From Acidobacteriota bacterium (GTDB taxonomy: Bacteria; Acidobacteriota; Terriglobia; UBA7540), in the NCBI GenBank assembly GCA_021789565.1, contig JAJYJL010000375.1:1-7391 (forward strand): 7,391 nucleotides of DNA. Reading direction: 5' to 3'. Of the stretch, positions 1 to 7,340 are shown one piece after another. Positions within the stretch are counted from its first letter, which is position 1, and every line of letters begins with the position of its first letter. Position numbers and translations under genes: made by a program. The notes beneath the pieces were generated by a model. It did not search any database and was not told where the DNA came from. It saw only the letters and a program-made list of their open reading frames with translations.

Positions 1-17
1 TTGGCTCGAATCAACAT
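1..17 (-). CDS. Start of a probable GHMP-type sugar kinase (partial, runs off the left edge)
   Basis: An ATG on the minus strand at 17-15 opens a frame reading MLIRA before the window ends. It overlaps the end of the nucleotidyltransferase gene by 7 bases (its ATGTTGA contains that gene's TGA), which is typical of translational coupling. A GGAG lies about 11 bases upstream, inside the nucleotidyltransferase gene. GHMP kinases of the heptose-7-phosphate kinase (HddA) group often begin M-(L/I)-I-R-(A/S) followed by APLRI, and they commonly sit beside HddC-type genes. Only five complete codons are visible, so the identity rests on context and a very short match. Another sugar-pathway gene, or a chance start codon, cannot be excluded. 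Confidence 0.4.
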
Positions 18-745
18 GTCGTGAACCGCTCCGTCAGTTCGGCTCTTGCCCTCTGGTAGTCTTCCGGTACCCCGATATCAATAAAGTATCCTTTCGAAGG
101 AAATCCGTAAAAAGGGCCGCCGATCAGGCGGGGAAAGACCTCTTTTTCCAAAGATACCTCACGCTGCCCCGGGATGCGGCGAAACACCGCTCTACTCATG
201 ATGTAGAGTCCTCCGCTGATCCATTTGGGTGCGCTGGCCTGGCCGCTCCTGCTGGGCAGACCTGCGGCATGCTTCTCAACAAAAGCTTTGATTCGGCCCC
301 GGGCGTCCAGCCGGACCGAGCCGTAACGTCCAGCCTCCGGCGGGCTGGCAAGGGCCAGAGTGGTCTCTGCCCGGTGTCTGCGATGGAAGGAGAGCATCTG
401 CCGCAAGTCGACGTCGAATATCGAATCCCCGTTTAGTACAAGAAACTCTTCCCCGTCCAACATCGAACGTGAATTCCTGAGAGCTCCCGCCGTGCCAAGC
501 GGGGTGGTCTCGATCGAATATCTCAGTCGCATTCCCTGGGGCTTGTGCCGGGTGTAGTGACGGACGATGTCTCTCCTCCGGTGGCCCACTGCGAGGATGA
601 TGTCAGCGACCCCCTGAGCTCGAAGCCAGCCCAGCAGATAGCTCAAGAAGGGGTGCTCTCCGATTGGGGCCAGGCTCTTGGGGAGACCAGCAACTGCCTT
701 TCTCAGCCGGGTACCTTGCCCTCCCACTAAAACCACAGCTTCCAT
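11..745 (-). CDS. hddC: Sugar-1-phosphate nucleotidyltransferase, HddC-like (probable heptose-1-phosphate guanylyltransferase)
   Basis: This 244-residue cytoplasmic enzyme joins a sugar 1-phosphate to an NTP, releasing pyrophosphate and giving an NDP-sugar for surface glycans. The N-terminal nucleotide-binding loop GGQGTRLR is at residues 8-15, followed by PKSLAPI at 22-28 with the conserved Lys. TPLGTAGAL at 81-89 is the base-binding region, and NGDSIFDVDL at 105-114 carries the metal-binding Asp107. SGGLYIMS (177-184) and GYFIDIGVPEDY (219-230) complete the Rossmann-like fold. The ending FIDIGVPEDY and the short length, with no left-handed beta-helix, resemble D-glycero-D-manno-heptose-1-phosphate guanylyltransferases (HddC) more than GlmU or ManC. 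The ATG at 745-743 puts the glycine loop at the normal distance from the N-terminus; only a distant GGAAGG lies upstream. A kinase-like gene overlaps its 3' end. Family is certain; the exact sugar is inferred. Confidence 0.85.
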   Translation of the reverse strand: MEAVVLVGGQGTRLRKAVAGLPKSLAPIGEHPFLSYLLGWLRAQGVADIILAVGHRRRDIVRHYTRHKPQGMRLRYSIETTPLGTAGALRNSRSMLDGEEFLVLNGDSIFDVDLRQMLSFHRRHRAETTLALASPPEAGRYGSVRLDARGRIKAFVEKHAAGLPSRSGQASAPKWISGGLYIMSRAVFRRIPGQREVSLEKEVFPRLIGGPFYGFPSKGYFIDIGVPEDYQRARAELTERFTTC

Positions 746-793
746 AGCGTTAATCGTGTTGCCCTTCCGGCCCTTGGATGTCTTGCAAAGACC

Positions 794-853
794 AAAACGC
801 CCGCTCCAGGTTGTTCCACTGGCCCCAGACCGAAGGCGGAAACAGGCGGGCGT
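794..853 (-). promoter_or_regulatory. Leader inverted repeat with T-run, possible attenuator or small-RNA terminator
   Basis: Inside the predicted leader of the nucleotidyltransferase mRNA, ACGCCCGC (853-846) pairs perfectly with GCGGGCGT (804-797). The second arm runs straight into a TTTT (797-794), and a TCTTT follows two bases later. The enclosed 41 bases can form further short stems. A GC-rich stem followed by T residues downstream of a good promoter is what an intrinsic terminator or attenuator would look like, but the loop is long and the T-run short. No known riboswitch class is recognised. Confidence 0.35.
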
Positions 854-865
854 CAGAGAACCCTA

Positions 866-894
866 ATTATCTGCTAGACAGCGTTTGATGACAA
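866..894 (-). promoter_or_regulatory. Probable sigma-70 promoter of the nucleotidyltransferase gene
   Basis: On the minus strand TTGTCA (894-889; five of six bases of TTGACA) is separated by 17 bases from GATAAT (871-866; five of six bases of TATAAT). The predicted transcript would start near 859, about 114 bases before the start codon at 745. It is the best two-box promoter I find in the window and separates this gene from the VWA gene upstream. Confidence 0.6.
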
Positions 895-1030
895 GCTCCG
901 GGTATTTTTCAGGATCGCCGGCCGCCAAACACCCATGAAGAGGGTTTCCTCAAGAAAAACCATGGAGTATCCTCATTGGCATGCCTGAAGATGGGCGTTG
1001 TTTCACAGGCTGCTGGCTGGCAAGGCTGGT

Positions 1031-2188
1031 TTACTGGCTGGTGGTAGCAAAGTACCCCGGCTTGTAGCGGATAGTCACGCCCTTGCGGTCGGCAACAACC
1101 AGTATCTTCCTGTACGTGCCGTTGAGCGCACTGTTTGTTGGTGTGTAGCCAATCAGGTATTGGTTTGTCAATTGCCGCCTGATCGCATCCAGCGAGTCGG
1201 CAAGTGCAATCATCTTCTGGGCGGTATAGATTCCGGTTTCCGCATTGAGCCCCTTGTTCTGATCCATGGAGTCAAACTGGCCGTGCGCGAGATATCCGGT
1301 AAGGAAGTCTGTGCCCGGTGTTTTGCGTGCAGGGAAGAAAGCTGCGCCCCCTGTGTTTTCCGCCACCTTCTCAAGATACTTGGCGCCGGGGTTGGAAAAC
1401 CCATAAGGAGTGTCTCCGATGGTGTAAATGGCGGTTTCGGCCCTGTGCGCCATAGAGATGGCCTCTTCCAGTGAATGTTTACTTTCGACGTCCATGCCGT
1501 CACTGATGAGGATCAGGACCCTGCGCGTTTGCTCCCGGGGGCCGGCCTTCATAATTTCGTGTTTGCATGCCTCGTAAATGGCGTCGTAGACGGCCTTGCC
1601 ACCGCCAGCTTTCAACTTTCGAAGTTTTTCATTGATCTCATCGGGATTGTTGGTGAAATCCTGAACGATGGCGCTGTTGGCATCAAACGTTTCAAGAAAA
1701 ATCTTGTTCCTGCTGTTGAGTCCCCGGAGCATGGTGTAGGCAAACTCTGCGGCGGCATCTTTTTCGAATTTTAAATCGAAGCGGGCGCTGTTGCTCGTGT
1801 CAACCAGCAGGCCAACGCGTAGCGGGGGCATCGTTTCACTGCTGAAGTACCTGATGCGCTGGGCCTTGCCGTCCTCATAGATTTTGAAATCGTTCTGATT
1901 GAGGTCGATGACCGGGTTGCCGCGCTTATCGAGGACCGTGACGGGGACATTGACGACCGTCACGGGTACTTTGATCGTCGTGTTATTCGCTTTCGAATTC
2001 GTGCCGGATGAAGGAGCGCCCGGTGAACCATTTTCAGGCACTGAAGGTGCGGTCCGCGCCGCGCCTGAACTTACTTGCTGGGCCCATGTGGCAAGGGGTT
2101 CAGCCATCAGCAGCCCGAAAAGAGCCACAGTGAGGACGATGGCAGGAAGAATCCGCGTCCGGATTGAAAGACCTGTTGCTCGAGTCAT
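1031..2188 (-). CDS. Exported VWA-domain protein of the Acidobacteriota VWFA-related family
   Basis: From the chosen ATG (2188-2186) the protein has 385 residues. It begins with a Sec-type signal peptide: Arg residues, a hydrophobic core ILPAIVLTVALFGLLMA, and probable cleavage after ATWA, before QQ. A Ser/Pro/Asn-rich linker leads into a small beta-rich module (VPVTVLDKRGNPVIDL, then FKIYEDGKAQ). The von Willebrand A fold follows, with metal-site motif DTSNS at 130-134 and LISDG at 227-231. The C-terminal QYLIGYTP, GTYRKI and RYKPGYFA motifs are hallmarks of the VWFA-related family common in Acidobacteriota. Such proteins act outside the cytoplasm, presumably in protein binding; the partner is unknown. 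The frame stays open to a GTG at 2251 and an ATG at 2209. I prefer the ATG at 2188 because it gives a compact signal peptide and follows a G8 tract by five bases. Position 198, normally the metal-site Thr, reads Lys. Confidence 0.85.
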   Translation of the reverse strand: MTRATGLSIRTRILPAIVLTVALFGLLMAEPLATWAQQVSSGAARTAPSVPENGSPGAPSSGTNSKANNTTIKVPVTVVNVPVTVLDKRGNPVIDLNQNDFKIYEDGKAQRIRYFSSETMPPLRVGLLVDTSNSARFDLKFEKDAAAEFAYTMLRGLNSRNKIFLETFDANSAIVQDFTNNPDEINEKLRKLKAGGGKAVYDAIYEACKHEIMKAGPREQTRRVLILISDGMDVESKHSLEEAISMAHRAETAIYTIGDTPYGFSNPGAKYLEKVAENTGGAAFFPARKTPGTDFLTGYLAHGQFDSMDQNKGLNAETGIYTAQKMIALADSLDAIRRQLTNQYLIGYTPTNSALNGTYRKILVVADRKGVTIRYKPGYFATTSQ

Positions 2189-2554
2189 TTTCGCCCCCCC
2201 CAAGTTCATGGTCGGCTTCTTCTGCTCATGCTGAGTCAAGATTTCACCCACTTCTCAAATTATAATATTACTTGCGGACCAATTGGGGGAAAAGGTCTCT
2301 TGGGAGGAGGCCCCTGACGTTGGTGGCTGTTATCCGCGCAACCGCCCGAACCGCCTTGGCGACTCTGTACTCCCGCTTCTTCAGGAATGCCATACCGCTC
2401 CGCGCCTGGTCCACGCCCGTTCATCGAATTGGAGTCTGGCGAACAGAAATTGGTTTTCTGGTGAAGATAAATTAGCCTGGCGCCATTGCTTTTCTTTGCC
2501 TGCCCCGTTGCGGCGGGTCCAGCTCCGGAATAGAATTCCAGATGAGGCACAGGG
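2189..2554. other. Divergent spacer between the VWA and cation-efflux genes
   Basis: This region of about 365 bases separates two divergent genes. Near the VWA gene it contains a G8 tract (minus strand, 2201-2194), a seven-codon frame MSRRSRP (2229-2206) whose stop overlaps the ATG at 2209, and the AT-rich -10 candidate. Toward the efflux gene there is an AT-rich patch around 2448-2475 and a small perfect inverted repeat, GGAAT-AGA-ATTCC (2527-2539), just ahead of the ribosome binding site; it could be an operator but no known metal-regulator box is recognised. Open frames in the middle have no ribosome binding site or familiar protein features. Confidence 0.4.
2259..2264 (-). promoter_or_regulatory. 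Candidate -10 box upstream of the VWA gene
   Basis: A perfect TATAAT lies on the minus strand at 2264-2259 in an AT-rich island; the sequence ATTATAAT is self-complementary, so the plus strand also shows TATAAT at 2261-2266. No good -35 box is present at the normal spacing on either strand. If used, transcription would begin near 2252, leaving the GTG at 2251 almost leaderless and favouring the internal ATG starts of the VWA gene. Confidence 0.35.
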
Positions 2555-3469
2555 ATGCACGCTCACGAGCACAAGCCGTCAAAGGGCTGGGTTGTTAAGG
2601 CGGCCGTTATCCTGACGCTCGGCCTTGTGGCCACTGAGTTCGTGGTGGGGCATCTGGCACACAGCCTGGCATTGGTCAGCGATGGGTGGCACAACCTGAC
2701 GGATGTTCCCACCCTGATCTTCTCCTGGCTGGCCCTTTACCTTGAGCGGAAGCCGCCGGACCACCAGAAGACCTATGGCTACCAGCGCGCCGGAGTGCTG
2801 GCGGCGTTTGTTAACGGCCTGATACTGGTTGGCGTTTCTCTATTCATCTGTTTTGAGGGTTACGAACGTATCGTTTCCCCGGAGCACGTTGCCACGGGCA
2901 AGATGCTGGTTGTGGGAATCGTAGCGCTGGCGATCAATGCCAGCGTCACGATAGGTCTGGCTCGGGAGCACCGTGACCTGAACCTTCGTGCGGTTTTTGT
3001 CCATTACCTCGGAGATGCGCTTTCCAACGTGGGCATCATTGCCGGCGCGTTCCTGATCCGCTATACCGGTCAGTCGCTGATCGATCCTCTGCTGGCATTC
3101 CTGATTGCCGGAATGATCCTCTGGGGCGCCCTGGGCATTATTTGGGAGTCTTCCAACATCCTGCTGGAAAGCCTTCCTAAAGGAATGAGTTTGGAGGGGA
3201 TTGCCAGCGCGGTCCTGCGGGTTCAGGGCGTCCGTGAGGTGCATGACATCCATGTCTGGAGCCTGGGATCGGAGTCGCACGCCATGTCCTGCCACGTTCA
3301 CATCCTGGATATGTCGACATCGGAAAGCGAAAGAATTGCCTACCGCATCCGGAAGGTCCTGGCCAGTGAATTCGGCATTGCCCACACGACGATCCAGTTT
3401 GAACACCAGCATGAGCCAGGCAAATTCCACAAGTACATGCCGGAACCTGTCCCCACCCATGAAAAGTAG
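2555..3469 (+). CDS. Cation diffusion facilitator (zinc/cobalt/cadmium efflux, CzcD/ZitB-like)
   Basis: This 304-residue inner-membrane antiporter exports divalent metal, probably Zn(II), in exchange for protons. Six membrane segments can be placed at about 12-32, 39-61, 78-99, 115-135, 145-168 and 179-197. The paired metal-site signatures are both intact: HNLTD in segment 2 (His46, Asp50) and HYLGD in segment 5 (His150, Asp154). The HxxxD pattern at both places is typical of zinc-type family members. LIDPLL at 175-180 marks segment 6. The C-terminal cytoplasmic domain, from about 205, has the conserved EVHDIHVWSLGS (228-239), HAMSCHVHI (242-250) and TTIQFE (278-283). The N-terminus MHAHEH is a short His-rich metal-binding stretch. 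GAGG (2544-2547) lies seven bases before the ATG. The gene stands alone, converging on serS. No metalloregulator gene is nearby, and the exact metal is inferred. Confidence 0.93.
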   Translation: MHAHEHKPSKGWVVKAAVILTLGLVATEFVVGHLAHSLALVSDGWHNLTDVPTLIFSWLALYLERKPPDHQKTYGYQRAGVLAAFVNGLILVGVSLFICFEGYERIVSPEHVATGKMLVVGIVALAINASVTIGLAREHRDLNLRAVFVHYLGDALSNVGIIAGAFLIRYTGQSLIDPLLAFLIAGMILWGALGIIWESSNILLESLPKGMSLEGIASAVLRVQGVREVHDIHVWSLGSESHAMSCHVHILDMSTSESERIAYRIRKVLASEFGIAHTTIQFEHQHEPGKFHKYMPEPVPTHEK

Positions 3470-3493
3470 TCCCGGCAGGGGGACAGCTTTTTT
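3469..3493 (+). terminator. Probable intrinsic terminator of the cation-efflux gene
   Basis: GTCCC (3469-3473, sharing its G with the stop codon) pairs with GGGAC (3480-3484) across a six-base loop, and after AGC comes a run of six T (3488-3493). The stem is short but GC-rich, the T-run is clear, and the location between two convergent genes is right. No matching T-run is seen in the serS direction. Confidence 0.5.
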
Positions 3494-3524
3494 CTGACGG
3501 CAGAACTGCCTTGAGGAAGGACAA

Positions 3525-4832
<1,308 letters not shown>

Positions 4833-4969
4833 CTAATAAAGCTACACTTCGAAGGCTCCTCAATTCAAGCGGCTCAATATAGGGATGCCGGCCGCCCGGG
4901 TTTGGGAGGCAGCGGAAAATGGACTGGATAGGGCGCCAGCTCACTCCTGGGGCGGGGGAACCACCTGCA

Positions 4970-4995
4970 TAGCGCCGGGCCGGAGCCCGGCGCTA
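4970..4995. repeat. Perfect 11-bp GC-rich palindrome between helicase and serS
   Basis: TAGCGCCGGGC (4970-4980) and GCCCGGCGCTA (4985-4995) are exact inverted copies around a CGGA loop. The element lies 12 bases beyond the helicase stop codon. It has no T-run on either strand, so it is not a standard intrinsic terminator. It could stop or protect the 3' end of the helicase mRNA, or be one copy of a dispersed REP-like palindrome; its size and tetraloop fit such elements, but no second copy occurs in this window. Confidence 0.6.
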
Positions 4996-5006
4996 CGGGC
5001 CGAACG

Positions 5007-6257
5007 CTACATCTGGACCTGCAGGATTTCTCCGGGAAGAGCAGTCATCCTGAACTTTGGTGTTGAGGGCACTTGATCTGTATCGTGCCGGCCAGGTGCC
5101 GGCTTTTGCGGGAGGCTTGATCCCGCCTGGGTGCGCTCCATTTGCAGGCCCAGGGCGCGCTCCAGCAGAAACATGTCGGACCGCTGATCGCTCGAAAAGA
5201 GCGTGGAAGCAACACCCTGTTGACCTGCACGTCCGGTACGTCCCACCCGATGGATGAAGTTTTCAGCGAATTCAGGCAGGTCATAGTTGATGACATGCGC
5301 GATGTCTTGAACGTGAATGCCGCGAGAAGCCAGGTCTGTGGCAACCAGGATGCGATAGCGCCCCTTCTGGAACCCGGCCAGGGCGGCGTTTCGCTGGGAT
5401 TGTGAGCGGTCACCGTGGATCATGGCGGCAGAGAAACCATTGCGGTTTAAGGCCTTGGCCAGACGCTCGGTACCGCGCTTGGTGCGCGCAAATACCAGGC
5501 AGCGTCCCGTTTCCTGCGCCAGCAATTGTTGCAGCACTTCCTGTTTGCGGTGATGCGAAACCTCCAGGGCCTGGATGCGGACGTTTTCTGAAGGTTTCAA
5601 AACGGACCCGAAGGCAAGACGCACCGGGTGGTTCAGGTAGTCGTCAACCAGCCGGGCTGCAGACGCTTCAAGTGTTGCGGAAAAGAAGAGCGTCTGGCGC
5701 CTGGCGGGAAGGGCGGCTACAATCCTGCGAATGGCGGGGAGAAAGCCCATGTCCAGCATGCGGTCGGCTTCATCCAGGACGAGCGTTCGCAGTGCCCGGA
5801 AGTCGATGAGTTTGCGGTCAAGGAAGTCTTCCAGTCGGCCCGGCGTGGCTACCACCAGGCGCGCTCCCTTGCGAAGGGCGCTGAGTTGCTGGGCTTCGGA
5901 TAATCCCCCCACCACGATGGCCGCGGCGGGCAGCCGCTGGCCTCGCAGCCGGTCGTAATGTTCTGCGACCTGCATGGCGAGTTCTCGAGTGGGAACCAGG
6001 ACGAGGGCCGCTATGCCCGGCGTCGTTTGTTTCAACAGGTCCTCCATTATGGGAACCAGGAATGCCAGCGTTTTGCCGGTCCCGGTCTGCGCCGTGGCGA
6101 GGACGTCTTTGCCTTCAAGCGCCTGCGGGATGGCCGCAGCCTGGACTGGGGTGGGCGTTGAAAAACCCGCCCGAGACAGCCTGTCTTTCATGTAGGCTGA
6201 AATCGATAGTTCTGAAAAATTCTGCACTAGTCTAATCTTCTCTCTTTCTGGCATCAT
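5007..6257 (-). CDS. DEAD-box ATP-dependent RNA helicase, RhlE-like
   Basis: This 416-residue enzyme unwinds or remodels RNA with ATP, in roles such as ribosome assembly, mRNA decay or cold adaptation. All core motifs are present in order: aromatic Phe14 and Q-motif GFSTPTPVQ (31-39), Walker A AQTGTGKT (56-63), PTRELA (89-94), GG (117-118), TPGR (138-141), DEAD (162-165), SAT (193-195), CLVFARTK (253-260), VATDLASRGIH (305-315) and HRVGRTGRAG (336-345). The C-terminal tail beyond the core is only about 60 residues, without a DbpA-type or CsdA-type RNA-binding domain, which fits RhlE-like proteins. Two ATGs open the frame (6257-6255 and 6254-6252), with a poor ribosome binding site. A GTG at residue 11 (before QNFSELS), preceded by AGAGAGAAG, is a credible alternative and matches the short N-termini of relatives. 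serS lies about 200 bases downstream on the same strand and is probably transcribed separately. Confidence 0.93.
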   Translation of the reverse strand: MMPEREKIRLVQNFSELSISAYMKDRLSRAGFSTPTPVQAAAIPQALEGKDVLATAQTGTGKTLAFLVPIMEDLLKQTTPGIAALVLVPTRELAMQVAEHYDRLRGQRLPAAAIVVGGLSEAQQLSALRKGARLVVATPGRLEDFLDRKLIDFRALRTLVLDEADRMLDMGFLPAIRRIVAALPARRQTLFFSATLEASAARLVDDYLNHPVRLAFGSVLKPSENVRIQALEVSHHRKQEVLQQLLAQETGRCLVFARTKRGTERLAKALNRNGFSAAMIHGDRSQSQRNAALAGFQKGRYRILVATDLASRGIHVQDIAHVINYDLPEFAENFIHRVGRTGRAGQQGVASTLFSSDQRSDMFLLERALGLQMERTQAGSSLPQKPAPGRHDTDQVPSTPKFRMTALPGEILQVQM

Positions 6258-6361
6258 CTGCCGCTTCGCGTGCTTTTTAATTCAGATCACACGAGCCGAC
6301 AAAGCCAGAGTTCTTTGATTTACGCTAAAAACATACGGAGGAAACAAAAGGCGGGACTTCT

Positions 6362-6411
6362 CAGATCAGATCTGTAATCAATCGGAGCAATCGCACCACA
6401 CAACCGTGGTG
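6362..6411 (-). promoter_or_regulatory. Paired hairpins in the presumed helicase leader
   Basis: Just after the presumed transcription start, CACCAC (6411-6406) pairs with GTGGTG (6399-6394) over a six-base loop. Farther along, CAGATC and GATCTG (6374-6369 and 6367-6362) are exact inverted copies around one base, a site better suited to a dimeric DNA-binding protein than to an RNA stem. Neither is followed by a T-run, and no known riboregulator is recognised. Confidence 0.3.
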
Positions 6412-6425
6412 TTAAGCGTCAGGGC

Positions 6426-6434
6426 ATTATACCA
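6426..6434 (-). promoter_or_regulatory. Candidate extended -10 promoter of the helicase gene
   Basis: TGGTATAAT on the minus strand (6434-6426) is a perfect TATAAT with an extended -10 TGn element, which can compensate for the lack of a good -35 box here. Transcription would begin near 6419 and give a leader of about 160 bases. A weaker alternative, TTGTCG (6302-6297) with a 17-base spacer and TAAAAA (6279-6274), lies close to the gene and would suit the internal GTG start better than the ATG. Confidence 0.4.
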
Positions 6435-6506
6435 TCAAAGCAGCCAGAATGCAGAAATTTTCAGAGGCATGGCGAGTGAAGTTGGCAAATATAGAAGCCT
6501 GGCCCA

Positions 6507-7340
6507 TCACAGCAACCCGAGTTTGGCCAGCAAAATTGCCATGCAGGCAACCGACAGGGCCGCCCCGCCAAGGACCATCAGGAAGGCGCGCTTCCGCAAG
6601 CCGCTTTCCAACTGTTTTTCCGTCTTCGACGAAATGAGGAACTCTTTTTCGAGGGTACCTCTGACGATCATGTTGTGGTCGTTCGCGTCTTTCGGGTGCG
6701 GGTTTTCCACGCAGGTCCCGCTGATGTTGTACCTGCCATCGGGAACCAGGCAGCATTCAGTTAAGCGGTAACGCCCGCTTGCGGCGTTGAAAAGGCTGGA
6801 ACTGGATTCCGGAGAGCCCCCCAGTGTCTTCGTCAGCGCCTCAAAGGGATTGTTTTCCCCTGGTTTGATGGCCGCCTGCTCCGCGCGCTGCAGGCCTTCC
6901 ATGAATTCCGGGCTGCCGGGAGGATGCTGGAGGGCCTGGAGAGCATTTTGGCGGGCCATTTCGTGTTGAGGGTCGGCCTGCGGGCCCATCGATTCCAGGC
7001 GCTTCTTCAACTTGGGAGCCATCATCGTCATCATTCCCGTCATAAACTCCGGAGTGCCTGGGCTATGCTGAAACACTTCCATCAAGCCCAGCCGTGTTTG
7101 TTCCTTTCTGGAGTCCTGAAGGGGCCCCACGGCTTTCAGGCCGTGTTCGAACAGGCCGCCCGCCCAATGCGCGTCCGCTTGCGTAACGTATTTCAGCAAC
7201 TCCTCCTGCGTAGCGGCCACACCCGTGGCTGCGCTAGCCCCTGACCGGATTTCACACCGAGCGGACTGCGGTAGATCAAATTCCGCGCCTTGTGCGTCAA
7301 CCAGCACCTTGCCGGTGGGTGTGCGACATAGAAGTAACAA
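6507..7340 (-). CDS. GIDE-tail (MUL1-like) membrane protein, N-terminal part missing or out of frame
   Basis: The open frame gives 277 residues from a TTG (7340-7338). TPTGKVLVDAQGAEFDLP (7-24) corresponds to the middle of GIDE-type domains, where a TGRVLVDPxGAE block is usual. The end has RYRLTECCLVPDGRYNISGTC (190-210), FLISSKTEKQLESGLRKRA (234-252) and one membrane helix (253-272), matching the conserved end of the same domain. In the eukaryotic relative MUL1 this region lies between two membrane helices ahead of a RING; no RING is present here, so ligase activity should not be assumed. Between the two blocks is a charged stretch, about 45-185, with two copies of QHxPGxPEFMxG (91-102 and 138-149). 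The expected N-terminal helix and first half of the domain are absent: a stop lies in frame at 7356-7358, and a family-like stretch continues in another frame, which suggests a frameshift. Function in bacteria is unknown to me. Confidence 0.65.
   Translation of the reverse strand: MLLLCRTPTGKVLVDAQGAEFDLPQSARCEIRSGASAATGVAATQEELLKYVTQADAHWAGGLFEHGLKAVGPLQDSRKEQTRLGLMEVFQHSPGTPEFMTGMMTMMAPKLKKRLESMGPQADPQHEMARQNALQALQHPPGSPEFMEGLQRAEQAAIKPGENNPFEALTKTLGGSPESSSSLFNAASGRYRLTECCLVPDGRYNISGTCVENPHPKDANDHNMIVRGTLEKEFLISSKTEKQLESGLRKRAFLMVLGGAALSVACMAILLAKLGLL

Larger units (their letters stand above)
746..1030. other. Intergenic region between the VWA gene and the nucleotidyltransferase gene
   Basis: This 285-base spacer holds the promoter and leader hairpin described separately (794-894). 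The stretch from about 895 to 1030, just downstream of the VWA stop codon, has only short palindromes such as GGCATGCC (975-982) and repeated GCTGG words around 1007-1042. I see no T-tailed terminator for the VWA gene and no additional gene. Confidence 0.5.
6258..6506. other. Intergenic region upstream of the helicase
   Basis: These 249 bases separate the GIDE-tail gene from the helicase gene, both on the minus strand. They hold the helicase promoter candidates and leader hairpins described separately. I see no T-tailed terminator after the GIDE-tail stop codon at 6507 and no small gene with a convincing ribosome binding site. Confidence 0.5.

Noticed and set aside
2260..2550. A 96-codon minus-strand frame and overlapping plus-strand frames in the divergent spacer
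   Set aside because: They lack ribosome binding sites, have low-complexity Arg/Pro/Gly-rich products with no recognisable domain, and overlap each other on both strands; they look like chance frames in GC-rich DNA.
3502..3511. Small GGCAGAACTGCC palindrome between the efflux gene and serS as a serS terminator
   Set aside because: The stem would be only four pairs with a four-base loop and no T-run follows on the minus strand.
5991..6750. The 10-base word GGGAACCAGG occurring three times (5991, 6051, 6741)
   Set aside because: Each copy encodes Leu-Val-Pro in the same frame within a coding region (twice in helicase motif regions and once in the GIDE-tail gene); shared codon choice explains it.
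6507..7340. Calling the GIDE-tail protein an E3 ubiquitin ligase
   Set aside because: The similarity is to the membrane-adjacent domain only; no RING finger or ubiquitin-pathway gene is visible in the window.
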